Shown piece after piece: positions 8,520-16,843 of a stretch of 33,333 nt of DNA. The first letter of the stretch is position 1; every line of letters starts with the position of its first letter. A program made the position numbers and the translations under genes. The stretch covers positions 1-33,333 of the forward strand of contig JAEZTJ010000017.1 of the NCBI GenBank assembly GCA_023421505.1, given 5' to 3'. The notes beneath the pieces were generated by a model. That model worked only from the letters and a program-made list of their open reading frames with translations, was not told the DNA's origin and did no database searches. Source of the DNA: Bacillota bacterium. Its GTDB lineage: Bacteria > Bacillota > Clostridia > Lachnospirales > Lachnospiraceae.

Positions 8520-11500
8520 TCATACCTGTGAAGCTTCTGTTAATCGCTTAAAATCCACTAACAGGCCTTTCAGCTGCTCAAAAACCGACAGATTATCAGT
8601 CTTTCCTTTTGTATTAGTGGGTAAATGATATACAAAATAAGGATTTGCCTGAGGAATCAATTTAAGGTTATTATTATATTTCGTAAGCAGCTCCGGTATT
8701 TTTTCCACCTTAAGCCTTGCCTTTTGGTACATCATTAACTTAATCTCATTTTGCTTATGAATGAGTCCCACCATATAAACACTATGGCAGATTGCCTTAA
8801 TCAAGGCTATATTGAGAAGATTATTCACTGCAGCGGGCAGATCTCCGAAGCGGTCTACTAACTCCTCCTGCATATCCATCATTTCCTCTTCGTTTTCTAT
8901 CTCTGCAATTCTTTTATAAATATCAAGCTTCTGAATCTCATTCTTAATGTAGGTTGACGGAATGTACGCATCCATATCCATATCTACGGTTGTCTCAAAG
9001 GCTTCCTCTTCTGTCCTATCACCCTTCATGGTTTTCACCGCTTCGTTTAACATCTTGCAGTACAAATCATAGCCTACTGCTTCCATATGCCCGCTTTGCT
9101 CTGCCCCAAGCAGGTTACCTGCACCTCTGATTTCAAGATCACGCATGGCAATCTTAAAGCCGGAGCCAAGTTCAGTAAATTCCTTAATTGCATGAAGTCT
9201 CTTCTCTGCAATTTCCTTCAGCATCTTGTCCCTGCGGTACATTAAGAAAGCATATGCCGTCCGGTTGGAGCGTCCGACACGGCCTCTTAGCTGGTAAAGC
9301 TGTGATAAACCAAGCCTGTCAGCGTCATCAATTATCATCGTATTCACATTCGAGATATCAAGTCCCGTCTCAATAATCGTTGTAGATACCAGTACATCTA
9401 TTTCTCCGGAGATGAACTCAAACATAATTTTCTCTAAAGTATGCTCATTCATCTGACCATGTGCAAAGGCTACATTGGCCTCTGGCACCAGCTTAGCAAC
9501 GTTGTTTGCCACTTCATCAATTCCATTTACACGGTTATAAACATAGTATACCTGTCCGCCTCTGGAGAGCTCTCTACTGATCGCTTCTCTTATGATTTCA
9601 TCATTATGCTCCAGAACATAGGTCTGAATTGGGAGTCTGTCAACCGGCGGCTCGTCCAGAACACTCATATCGCGGATTCCGATTAAGCTCATGTGAAGTG
9701 TTCTTGGAATTGGGGTTGCAGTCAGCGTAAGTACATCTACATCCTTCTTTAATTGTTTTATCTTTTCCTTATGCGTTACGCCAAAGCGCTGTTCCTCATC
9801 AACAATTAAAAGTCCGAGATTTTTAAATTTAACATCCGCAGAAAGTACCCTATGTGTTCCGACTACAATATCGAGACTACCCTTTTTCAGCCTTTCCAGT
9901 GTCTTCTTCTGTTCGCCAGCGCTTCGAAAGCGTGACATAACATCGATACTTACCGGGAAATCCATCATTCTCTGTACTAAAGTATTATAATGCTGTTGTG
10001 CCAAAATCGTCGTAGGCACCAGTACTACTACCTGTTTTCCGTCTGAAACAGCCTTAAAGGCAGCACGAATTGCTATTTCCGTCTTACCGTAGCCAACATC
10101 ACCACAGATTAGACGATCCATAATGCTTTTACTTTCCATATCTCGTTTGGTCGCCTCTATCGCATTCAGCTGATCCTCTGTCTCTTCATAGGGAAATGCT
10201 TCTTCGAATTCCTTCTGCCAAACGGTATCGGGGCCAAACTGGAAGCCTGTTTTCTCCTGTCTTTGTGCATAAAGCTCCACAAGCTCCTTGGCTACCTCCT
10301 TTACGGCACCTTTAACCTTTGCTTTTGTGTTCTTCCACTCGATGGAATTTAACTTATTTAATTTCGGTTTTCTTCCCTCAGAACCGGAATATTTTTGAAT
10401 CACGTCAAGGCCTGTTGCAAGTATATATAACACGCCTCCGCCGCCATACTCTATTTTAATATAGTCCTTAGTGATCTTGTCTACTTCTATCTTCTCTATA
10501 CCCTTATAGATCCCCAGACCATGATTTTCATGCACTACATAATCTCCGGGTGTAAGTTCGGTAAAGCTCTGAATTTTATTGCCTTCATAGGCCGCTTTCT
10601 TACGCTTTTTCTTTTTCTCTGTGCCAAATATATCACTTTCTGATATTACTACAAGCTTAATCAAAGGATATTCAAAGCCTCGTCTTAAGTTGCCGTAAGC
10701 CACCATGATTTCACTGCTTTGTAGTACACGGTCCATATCATCACTATAAAATGCCGTTAAGCCAAGCTCCTGCAAATCCTCACTTAACCGCATTGCCCTT
10801 GTCTTAGAACCGGATAATAAAATCACGCGATATTTATTCTTTTTCCACCGCTCTAAATCCTTCACCAATACATCAAAATTCTTATGATAGGAGGCCACGG
10901 TCTGTACGGTAAAATCATATTTACTCTTCGGTGAATAGAAATTATTCTTAACCTCCATCGTACTGATTAAGACTGTATTCCTATTTGCCAAAAAGCCCAT
11001 AACTTCCTTATATCCGTAGATCACATCCATCTGCCCCGGAAGGATATAGCCCTTCTCAATACGGCCGACCATGCCCTCACGAAATTCTGTCTCGACTGCT
11101 TCACCCTTTTCAGCTATCCTTCCAGGCTCATCTAAGAAAAATATCGTCTCATCGTTGTCAAAATAATGGAAAAAGCTTACTGTCTGATCATAAAAATAAT
11201 TAATATAGCTTTCCAACGCCATAGAGCCCTGAAAGCCCGCCAGATTGTCTTTAAACTCTGCAATAATCTGATGAATTCTTGCAGCTTCCTCCGTTTTAAA
11301 CTGTTCTCTAAGCTTCTTATAATATTGCTTTTCTTCCTCTTCAATCCGTTTTAGTCCTGCTTTCATACGGCTTTCATCAGGAATAATCTCTGCTGCCGGA
11401 TAAATAATAAGCTGGTCTGCCTGTTCGATAGAACGCTGACTACTGATATCAAAGGTTCTTATAGAATCAATCTCATCACCCCAAAGCTCTATACGATACG

Positions 11501-12062
11501 GGGTTTCTTCTGTCAGCGGGAAGATATCAATGATACCACCTCGCACCGCAAAATCTCCCGGCGTCTCCACCTGAGCCTGTCTTTCATATCCAAGTCGTGT
11601 AAGGGCAGCACTAAACTCCTCCAGCTTAATGACGGAGGACTGATTAATCGTTATAATCCGCTCCTTAACTAAGTCAAGAGGAAGCAGTCGGTCCATACCA
11701 CCGTCTAAGGTAACTATGATCGTCGCATTCTTCTTTTCAATCATTTTGCTAAGTATTCGAAGTCGGTCCTTTACTATGGCATTTCCATGTATATCTGCAC
11801 TGTAGAATATGATATCCTTCGCTGGATAAAGGTATACCTCCCTGTCATAGAGACGGTAGTCCTCATAGATTTCTTTCGCCTTCAAATCATTGTAGGTTAC
11901 AATAACCTTATAACGAAAGCCCTCTCCCAATCCGTGGATTAAGTGGCATTTTTGCGAATCAATACAGCCGGTAACTTGTACCGGCAGGGTCTTCATTATG
12001 ATATTGTCCCTGATATCATTAAATTCCTTTAACTCCTTCAGAGGTTGCGTAAAGGTTTTCAA
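8520..12062 (-). CDS. mfd: Transcription-repair coupling factor Mfd
   Basis: 1,180 aa, full length for Mfd. It is an ATP-driven translocase that removes stalled RNA polymerase at DNA lesions and recruits UvrA. The N-terminal third is the UvrB-homology region (GLGEGFRYKVIVTYND, GDFAVRGGIIDIFPL). A CarD-like RNA-polymerase-interaction domain starts near residue 502 (PGDYVVHENHGLGIY). Helicase motifs follow: Walker A GDVGYGKTE (about 650), DEEQRFG (about 752), TATPIPRTL and the QLRGRVGRS motif VI. A TRCF C-terminal domain ends the protein. The start is TTG, supported by a perfect AGGAGG seven bases upstream. It follows pth by 133 bp and precedes the foldase. Confidence 0.98.
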   Translation of the reverse strand: MKTFTQPLKELKEFNDIRDNIIMKTLPVQVTGCIDSQKCHLIHGLGEGFRYKVIVTYNDLKAKEIYEDYRLYDREVYLYPAKDIIFYSADIHGNAIVKDRLRILSKMIEKKNATIIVTLDGGMDRLLPLDLVKERIITINQSSVIKLEEFSAALTRLGYERQAQVETPGDFAVRGGIIDIFPLTEETPYRIELWGDEIDSIRTFDISSQRSIEQADQLIIYPAAEIIPDESRMKAGLKRIEEEEKQYYKKLREQFKTEEAARIHQIIAEFKDNLAGFQGSMALESYINYFYDQTVSFFHYFDNDETIFFLDEPGRIAEKGEAVETEFREGMVGRIEKGYILPGQMDVIYGYKEVMGFLANRNTVLISTMEVKNNFYSPKSKYDFTVQTVASYHKNFDVLVKDLERWKKNKYRVILLSGSKTRAMRLSEDLQELGLTAFYSDDMDRVLQSSEIMVAYGNLRRGFEYPLIKLVVISESDIFGTEKKKKRKKAAYEGNKIQSFTELTPGDYVVHENHGLGIYKGIEKIEVDKITKDYIKIEYGGGGVLYILATGLDVIQKYSGSEGRKPKLNKLNSIEWKNTKAKVKGAVKEVAKELVELYAQRQEKTGFQFGPDTVWQKEFEEAFPYEETEDQLNAIEATKRDMESKSIMDRLICGDVGYGKTEIAIRAAFKAVSDGKQVVVLVPTTILAQQHYNTLVQRMMDFPVSIDVMSRFRSAGEQKKTLERLKKGSLDIVVGTHRVLSADVKFKNLGLLIVDEEQRFGVTHKEKIKQLKKDVDVLTLTATPIPRTLHMSLIGIRDMSVLDEPPVDRLPIQTYVLEHNDEIIREAISRELSRGGQVYYVYNRVNGIDEVANNVAKLVPEANVAFAHGQMNEHTLEKIMFEFISGEIDVLVSTTIIETGLDISNVNTMIIDDADRLGLSQLYQLRGRVGRSNRTAYAFLMYRRDKMLKEIAEKRLHAIKEFTELGSGFKIAMRDLEIRGAGNLLGAEQSGHMEAVGYDLYCKMLNEAVKTMKGDRTEEEAFETTVDMDMDAYIPSTYIKNEIQKLDIYKRIAEIENEEEMMDMQEELVDRFGDLPAAVNNLLNIALIKAICHSVYMVGLIHKQNEIKLMMYQKARLKVEKIPELLTKYNNNLKLIPQANPYFVYHLPTNTKGKTDNLSVFEQLKGLLVDFKRLTEASQV

Positions 12063-12075
12063 AGTGCTTCCTCCT
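12062..12075 (-). promoter_or_regulatory. Ribosome binding site defining the TTG start of mfd
   Basis: On the minus strand AGGAGG (12075-12070) lies seven bases before TTG (12062-12060). No in-frame ATG has comparable placement, so TTG is the chosen start. Confidence 0.85.
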
Positions 12076-12195
12076 ATTTGAAAACTGATTTATAATAAAA
12101 CGTTATAAACTGATTTTAATTCGTAAACAAAGTATGACTTCATTTATTAATAAGTTGGACTACAGCCAATCTAGCAATTTCTTTACTTATTTATA

Positions 12196-12762
12196 TTATT
12201 TTTTTCTATTAAAGCTATTCATAGCAGCTTCAATCCCTGTAGTGATAATCATCTTACAAGCATCAGAGGAATCCTTTAAAGCTTCTCTGATTGCAGGCTG
12301 TTCTTCCGATTTAAATCTTGACAGTACATAGTCTGCCAGATCCCAGTCCTTTGGCTTATCTCCTACACCAATTTTAATTCTCGGAAATTCATCCGTACCC
12401 AGATGACTGATAATACTTTTTATTCCGTTATGACCACCTGCGCTTCCTTTTTTACGGATACGAAGCTGTCCCACCTCTAAGCTTATATCATCATAGATTA
12501 CGATGATTTCTTCTGGAGTAACCTTGTAAAAATCTACGAGCTCCCTGACACTTTCCCCGCTTAGATTCATATAGGTAACCGGCTGTGCTAGTACGACCTT
12601 TTCTCCCTCAATGTATCCCTTCCCGCAAATCGCCTTATGCTTCTTACTATCCAGGGGAATCCGAAAATCGTCGGATAGCCTTGTTATGGCATCCCATCCG
12701 ACGTTATGTCTTGTTGCCTGATATTGATCCGTTGGGTTTCCCAACCCTATTATAATATACAT
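12196..12762 (-). CDS. pth: Peptidyl-tRNA hydrolase
   Basis: 188 aa from the ATG at 12762. The enzyme releases tRNA from prematurely dropped peptidyl-tRNA. Signatures: GLGNPTDQYQATRHNVGWD with the catalytic His in RHNVG, the NLSGESVRE region, IVIYDDISLEVGQLRIRKKGSAGGHNGIKSII split across conserved motifs, and PRIKIGVG. A longer frame opens at 12804, but the family always begins M-x-hydrophobic-GLGNP, and AAAGG lies upstream of 12762, so the shorter start is preferred. It is the first gene of the pth-mfd-foldase run. The same linkage is known in Bacillus (spoVC/pth near mfd). Confidence 0.96.
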   Translation of the reverse strand: MYIIIGLGNPTDQYQATRHNVGWDAITRLSDDFRIPLDSKKHKAICGKGYIEGEKVVLAQPVTYMNLSGESVRELVDFYKVTPEEIIVIYDDISLEVGQLRIRKKGSAGGHNGIKSIISHLGTDEFPRIKIGVGDKPKDWDLADYVLSRFKSEEQPAIREALKDSSDACKMIITTGIEAAMNSFNRKK

Positions 12763-13116
12763 CCTGATAAACCTTTCTTCTATATCTATATTATGTATCC
12801 ACACAGTTTTGAATACATTGCCATTACATTATTAAAAAAACAAGTGCAAAACAATTATCTGCAAACAGTTAGCATTTAATCCTCACAGAATTTCATCTTA
12901 AAAACTTTTTTAAGATCCTGCCATCAATTTTGGCATATCGTTTCAATTGTATTCTCTGCTGTTTCCTAAGCAAGTCCTCTGAATTAACATTATAATCCCT
13001 GCGGTTACTGGTGGCAACTGTAAATATACTAAATTCATATGGCAACAGTCAAATAAAACCTTTTTATAATAAAGTAGGGCGCCTATTTCTAGGTCGCCCC
13101 TTATCAAACCGCATAC
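12763..13116. other. Spacer between pth and spoVG (about 350 bp)
   Basis: No ORF of note. An AT-rich hairpin (ATCTTAAAA at 12895-12903 with TTTTAAGAT at 12908-12916) and a bulged GC hairpin at about 13078-13099 (GGGCG-CCTA...TAGG-T-CGCCC) are visible. I did not find a convincing promoter for pth, although a weak TAATAT -10 lies near 12790. Confidence 0.45.
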
Positions 13117-13142
13117 AAAAACGGCAGCCTCATCGCTGCCGT
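13117..13142 (-). terminator. Intrinsic terminator of spoVG
   Basis: On the minus strand an 8-bp perfect stem (ACGGCAGC / GCTGCCGT, 13142-13121, loop six bases) runs into TTTTTG. It lies 17 bp beyond the spoVG stop codon. Confidence 0.85.
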
Positions 13143-13158
13143 ATTTGTTCGACTACCA

Positions 13159-13443
13159 TTAAACTGCTGCTTCTGTTTCTTCTGTTTCTAAAGCTGCAAT
13201 CTCGTACTTTTCAAGGATGATCTTCTGGATCTTGTCCCTTGTGTCCGAATTGATCGGATGAGCAATATCCCTATACTCCCCATCACCGGCTTTTCTGCTT
13301 GGCATGGCAATGAACAGGCCCTTATCGCCTTCAATTACTTTGATATCGTGAACTACAAACTCGTTATCTAGTGTAATTGAAACAACTGCCTTCATCTTGC
13401 CTTCCTTGCTCACCTTGCGTACGCGTACATCCGTAATCTGCAT
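13159..13443 (-). CDS. spoVG: Septation/sporulation regulator SpoVG
   Basis: 94 aa, the usual SpoVG length. Motifs: MQITDVRVRKV, MKAVVSITLDNEFVVHDIKV, GLFIAMPSRKAGDGEYRDI and HPINSDTR, then a short acidic tail. SpoVG is a small nucleic-acid-binding protein that affects septation, sporulation and surface-product expression in Firmicutes. The start ATG is preceded by AAGGGGG at good spacing. It is monocistronic, with its own promoter at 13588-13616 and a terminator at 13117-13142, and is divergent from murC. In Bacillus spoVG lies beside glmU and prs; here murC takes that side. Confidence 0.97.
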   Translation of the reverse strand: MQITDVRVRKVSKEGKMKAVVSITLDNEFVVHDIKVIEGDKGLFIAMPSRKAGDGEYRDIAHPINSDTRDKIQKIILEKYEIAALETEETEAAV

Positions 13444-13587
13444 GGTATTGTCCCCCTTCTGTCATATTTATCGTTAGTTTTCTAGAAAAAGTATGTAATC
13501 ACACTAAATTTCACTTTTCCTGTTACTAATTATCCTGAAACCCCTCGGTTTCTACAGATTTACTCCCAAACTTTGGTATTTAAGGTC

Positions 13588-13616
13588 ATTATAACATATT
13601 TATTCCAAAATGTGAA
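13588..13616 (-). promoter_or_regulatory. Sigma-A-type promoter of spoVG
   Basis: On the minus strand TTCACA (13616-13611) and TATAAT (13593-13588) are separated by exactly 17 bases, about 145 bp upstream of the spoVG start. A sigma-H promoter like that of B. subtilis spoVG was looked for but not convincingly found. Confidence 0.7.
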
Positions 13617-13814
13617 TATTAATAATTAAAAAATTGTTTATTTTCTTTACTTTTTTGTCATTATTAATAATTTATGAGTATTTTTAGTATTAATTTATAC
13701 TATTATCAATTTATTCCATTAATTTACAATAGTATCGTATCAAAATATATTGAATATAATGACTATAAAATGCTTTATTAGGTCTTTGGTAAACCGCATG
13801 GAACGATTTTTATA

Positions 13815-13842
13815 TTGTAATTTGAAAGAAATGGGTTATAAT
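13815..13842 (+). promoter_or_regulatory. Promoter of murC
   Basis: TTGTAA (13815-13820), a 16-bp spacer, then a perfect TATAAT (13837-13842). This lies 39 bp before the murC start at 13882. It argues against the longer upstream frame being translated, since that would begin before the promoter. Confidence 0.72.
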
Positions 13843-13881
13843 AGCAGGTGTCATCAAATAATATGGAATAGGAAGTGTACT

Positions 13882-15285
13882 ATGTATAAGATAGATTTCG
13901 ACAAGCCCTGCCGTATTCATTTTATTGGTATCGGTGGTATTAGCATGAGCGGATTTGCAGAATACCTGCACACCCTTGGATTCAAAGTAAGCGGTTCTGA
14001 CGCACACCAAAGTAAAATTACAGATCATCTTGTGAATATTGGAATTGATTTTTACTTAGGACAAAAAGCTTCTAATGTAACATCTGATATGGATGTTGTT
14101 GTATATACCGCTGCTATATCAAAGGATAATGAAGAATTTTTGGAGGTTAAGCGAAAGAATATTCCTATGTTAAACAGGGCTGAGATGATAGGTCAGGTTA
14201 TGCTTAATTTTGACGATTCCATCGCAATATCCGGTACGCATGGCAAGACAACAACTACCTCCTTACTCTCGTCAATATTTCTTGAAGATCACTTGGATCC
14301 CACAATTTCAGTAGGCGGAATTCTTGAAGCGATCGGCGGAAATATCCGCATTGGCAAGTCAGAGCATTTTATAACCGAAGCTTGCGAATACACAAATACG
14401 TTTTTACATTTCAATCCGAAGCGTGCTGTTATTTTGAATGTCGATGCCGATCATTTGGATTTCTTTAAAGACCTTGAGGATATTCGTAACTCCTTTCATC
14501 TATTCGCCAAACGCCTTCCAAAAGATGGCCAGCTATTTATTAACGGAGAAATTGACCGCTATGAGGAGCTTATCTCTGATTTAGAGTGTGAAGTGCTTAC
14601 CTATGGCATTATTGACCCAAAATATTGCAGTACTGTAATTACATATGATATTGCAGCAGACAATATAGAATTTAATGAGCAAAGTATCGGAAGCTATGAT
14701 TTATACTATAAAAATCAGTTCATTGATCGTATCTGCTTAAATATTATTGGACTGCATAATATATCAAATTCCCTGCCCGCTATCGGCATTGCACTTGAAG
14801 AAGGAATACCAATTGAAATTATAAAAAATGCACTTTATACCTTTGCAAATTCAAAACGTCGTTTTGAATATAAGGGTAAGATAGGTAATGTTACAATAAT
14901 TGACGATTATGCGCACCATCCGACAGAAGTTACCGCAACCCTGTCTGCAGCCAAAAATTATCCACATAACAGTATATGGTGTGTTTTCCAACCCCACACC
15001 TATTCGAGAACGAAACAGCATTTAGAGGATTTTGCGGTTGCCCTCTCACTTGCAGATCATATTGTCTTAGCTGATATCTATGCTTCCAGAGAAAAGGACC
15101 CGGGAGACATCTCGTCTAAGGATTTAGCAAGAGAATTGCAACAATTAGGTAAGGATGTTCACCATTTTCCTTCCTTTGATGAAATCGAAAATTTTTTATT
15201 ACAAAATTGTATGAACGGAGACCTGTTGATAACTATGGGCGCCGGAGATATCGTTTCTGTTGGAGAAAAGCTTCTGGGCATGTAG
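13882..15285 (+). CDS. murC: UDP-N-acetylmuramate--L-alanine ligase
   Basis: 467 aa from ATG 13882. This cytoplasmic ATP-dependent ligase adds L-Ala to UDP-MurNAc, the first amino acid of the peptidoglycan stem peptide. Motifs: the N-terminal Rossmann loop HFIGIGGISMSG, the ATP-binding SGTHGKTTTTSLL, the Mur-family EACEY and NVDADHLDFF, the LHNISNSLPAIG central motif and DDYAHHPTEV in the C-terminal domain. An open frame extends 44 codons upstream to 13750, but the family start, the AGGA ribosome binding site and the promoter at 13815-13842 fix 13882. A strong terminator follows immediately. It does not sit in a division/cell-wall cluster here. Confidence 0.97.
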   Translation: MYKIDFDKPCRIHFIGIGGISMSGFAEYLHTLGFKVSGSDAHQSKITDHLVNIGIDFYLGQKASNVTSDMDVVVYTAAISKDNEEFLEVKRKNIPMLNRAEMIGQVMLNFDDSIAISGTHGKTTTTSLLSSIFLEDHLDPTISVGGILEAIGGNIRIGKSEHFITEACEYTNTFLHFNPKRAVILNVDADHLDFFKDLEDIRNSFHLFAKRLPKDGQLFINGEIDRYEELISDLECEVLTYGIIDPKYCSTVITYDIAADNIEFNEQSIGSYDLYYKNQFIDRICLNIIGLHNISNSLPAIGIALEEGIPIEIIKNALYTFANSKRRFEYKGKIGNVTIIDDYAHHPTEVTATLSAAKNYPHNSIWCVFQPHTYSRTKQHLEDFAVALSLADHIVLADIYASREKDPGDISSKDLARELQQLGKDVHHFPSFDEIENFLLQNCMNGDLLITMGAGDIVSVGEKLLGM

Positions 15286-15303
15286 TTATCCACATTATCC
15301 ACA
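15286..15303 (+). promoter_or_regulatory. Tandem DnaA-box-like sequences
   Basis: Two exact TTATCCACA nonamers lie head to tail at 15286-15294 and 15295-15303, starting at the base after the murC stop codon. A third match to the looser TTATNCACA consensus (TTATTCACA) is on the minus strand at 15329-15321. Part of the array also forms the left arm of the murC terminator, which is an alternative explanation for the sequence. Confidence 0.5.
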
Positions 15304-15348
15304 GTATTATCAACATTTTATGTGAATAATACTGTGGATATTTTTTTT
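15297..15348 (+). terminator. Intrinsic terminator of murC
   Basis: A 14-bp perfect stem (15297-15310 with 15326-15339) is followed by one A and eight Ts (15341-15348). It is one of the strongest terminators in the window and lies 12 bp after the murC stop. Confidence 0.9.
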
Positions 15349-15460
15349 GACCAAGACTTTTCTACAAATATAGACTTTATAACCAAATACTTCTTAAATT
15401 CATTACAGTTCTACCTGTATTTACATTAATTTACATATTTTTACCCCTATTTCATCCACT

Positions 15461-15478
15461 TTATCCACAGTATCCACA
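15461..15478 (+). promoter_or_regulatory. Second DnaA-box-like pair
   Basis: TTATCCACA at 15461-15469 is followed directly by GTATCCACA (one mismatch) at 15470-15478, with a CATCCAC fragment just upstream. The pair lies about 40 bp before the -35 of the promoter for the DnaD-like gene. Unlike the first pair it is not part of a terminator. Confidence 0.5.
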
Positions 15479-15514
15479 ATTAACAGAATAGCTGAAGTGC
15501 CATAAAATAGGCTA

Positions 15515-15543
15515 TTTTCATATAGTTTTAACTGTGCTATAAT
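15515..15543 (+). promoter_or_regulatory. Promoter of the dnaD-like/helicase-loader genes
   Basis: TTTTCA (15515-15520), a 17-bp spacer and a perfect TATAAT (15538-15543). The transcript would begin near 15550 and run through the whole repeat element at 15572-15661 before reaching the start codon. Confidence 0.6.
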
Positions 15544-15571
15544 GTTGCTGGCATGAAACAGGATGAAATAA

Positions 15572-15661
15572 ATGGAGGCTAGATTGAAAAATTAAAGATT
15601 TTTCAATAAGCAAATTTGAGCGCTGCCCAAATTCGCAGGTTTTGGCGGCATGGAGGTTAAT
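15572..15661 (+). repeat. RBS-carrying palindromic repeat, copy A
   Basis: The element begins ATGGAGGCTA (15572-15581) and ends ATGGAGGTTA (15650-15659), 78 bp apart. Between them are a near-perfect palindrome (TTGAAAAAT/ATTTTTCAA, 15584-15606) and a second hairpin (GCAAATTTG / CAAATTCGC, 15610-15636) with a GCGCTGC loop. The right end supplies GGAGG for the DnaD-like gene. The same sequence, about 85 to 90% identical by eye, occurs inverted at 19848-19946, and its last 40 bp recur at 31838-31876. Confidence 0.82.
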
Positions 15662-16741
15662 ATGAGTAAAATTTCACTATATGCAGAAGGTATTTCAGAT
15701 ATAACTATTATACCGAATATCTTCATTGATCAATTTTTGCCTTCGGCAAATGGTGCCTATGTTAAAGTATATCTATACTTACTACGCTGCTTCTCGGGTA
15801 ATAATCCTGAAGTCACCATCTCCTCCATTGCTGATCGTTTGGAAAATACAGAAAAGGATATTATTCGAGCTTTAACCTACTGGGAGAAGCTGAATTTAAT
15901 AAAATTATCCTACAATACCGAAAAAGAAATTACCTCCCTACAGTTTACCGATTTAAATCAGCTGCGGAAGGACAATACTATACCGGTATCATCCGATTCA
16001 GAATTGGAGGAAATTGCGGTCAGCATCCATACTGAGGAAAAGCCGGCAATAAGAAAGAGCTACTCCGCAAAAAAAATCGAAGAATTTACAAATAATGATG
16101 AAATCAAATGGGCTATGCACATTGTAGAGATTTATCTGGATCGTCCCTTAAAGCCTATGGATCTCCAAATGATTCTTTATCTTTATGAAGAGCTTCATTT
16201 TTCCGGTGAATTAATTATGTACTTATATGAGTATTGCGTATCGAAGGGCAAGAAAAATGCTTCCTATATCGAAGCTGTTGCACTTACCTGGGCTGCTGAG
16301 GGAATTGATACGGAGGAGAAGGCTAAGGTAGCCACCACAACCTATCATGATCATTTTAATGTTGTGAATAAAGCCTTCGGCTTAAATCGGGCACCGGGAC
16401 AGATTGAACGCCAGTACATAACAAAATGGGTAGAGGTCTTTGGCTTCTCTGATGAAATAATCGCAGAGGCCTGCAACCGTACTATTCTAAGAACGCAAAA
16501 GCCTGATTTTAAGTATACGGATAAAATTCTGGAAACCTGGTTTAAAAAAGATGTAAAAAGCCATACTGATATAGCAAAATTAGATGAGGAATTCAGCAAA
16601 GGCAATAAAGTGGGCGAAAGCAAGAAGCTAACAACTGTGCCTAAGCCTGCCACCAATAAATTTAATCAATTTCCACAGCGTACCTATACGGCGAGTGATT
16701 ACGCTGAACTGGAGCGCAAGCTCATAAATAAAAATCTTTAG
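15662..16741 (+). CDS. DnaD-domain replication-initiation protein
   Basis: 359 aa. The N-terminal 100 residues resemble the DnaD winged helix (GAYVKVYLYLLRCFSG, ISSIADRLENTEKDII). Two C-terminal DnaD/DnaB_2-like modules follow. The first has the YxxxIxxxW-type motif YIEAVALTWAAEGI (about residue 200). The second ends KYTDKILETWFKK (about residue 285). DnaD/DnaB proteins help load the replicative helicase at origins. Directly downstream is a DnaI/DnaC-like loader, which supports that role. An in-frame ATG at 15650 overlaps the Shine-Dalgarno sequence, so ATG 15662 (MSKISLY), five bases after GGAGG, is chosen. The whole 5' leader is the repeat copy A. Confidence 0.88.
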   Translation: MSKISLYAEGISDITIIPNIFIDQFLPSANGAYVKVYLYLLRCFSGNNPEVTISSIADRLENTEKDIIRALTYWEKLNLIKLSYNTEKEITSLQFTDLNQLRKDNTIPVSSDSELEEIAVSIHTEEKPAIRKSYSAKKIEEFTNNDEIKWAMHIVEIYLDRPLKPMDLQMILYLYEELHFSGELIMYLYEYCVSKGKKNASYIEAVALTWAAEGIDTEEKAKVATTTYHDHFNVVNKAFGLNRAPGQIERQYITKWVEVFGFSDEIIAEACNRTILRTQKPDFKYTDKILETWFKKDVKSHTDIAKLDEEFSKGNKVGESKKLTTVPKPATNKFNQFPQRTYTASDYAELERKLINKNL

Positions 16742-16843
16742 CATTCAACTACGTATAGTAATATCGATTGCACTTAAAAAGTATATGAAAACGATTGATT
16801 GAGTCTTAGGTTTCAATGACAACAAAAAAGGAGATTTTGTGGT

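Noticed and set aside
13444..13580. Sigma-H promoter for spoVG, as in B. subtilis
   Set aside because: AGGATAA and GTGAAAT-like pieces exist on the minus strand, but the spacing (13-14) does not fit the sigma-H consensus of about 11. The sigma-A-type promoter at 13588-13616 is much better.
13750..13881. Longer N-terminus of MurC (44 extra residues)
   Set aside because: The extension begins upstream of the likely murC promoter, lacks a ribosome binding site and precedes the conserved MurC N-terminus.
15286..15478. Chromosomal origin of replication
   Set aside because: DnaA boxes are present, but dnaA, dnaN, rpmH and a clear AT-rich unwinding region are not, and one box pair is part of a terminator stem.
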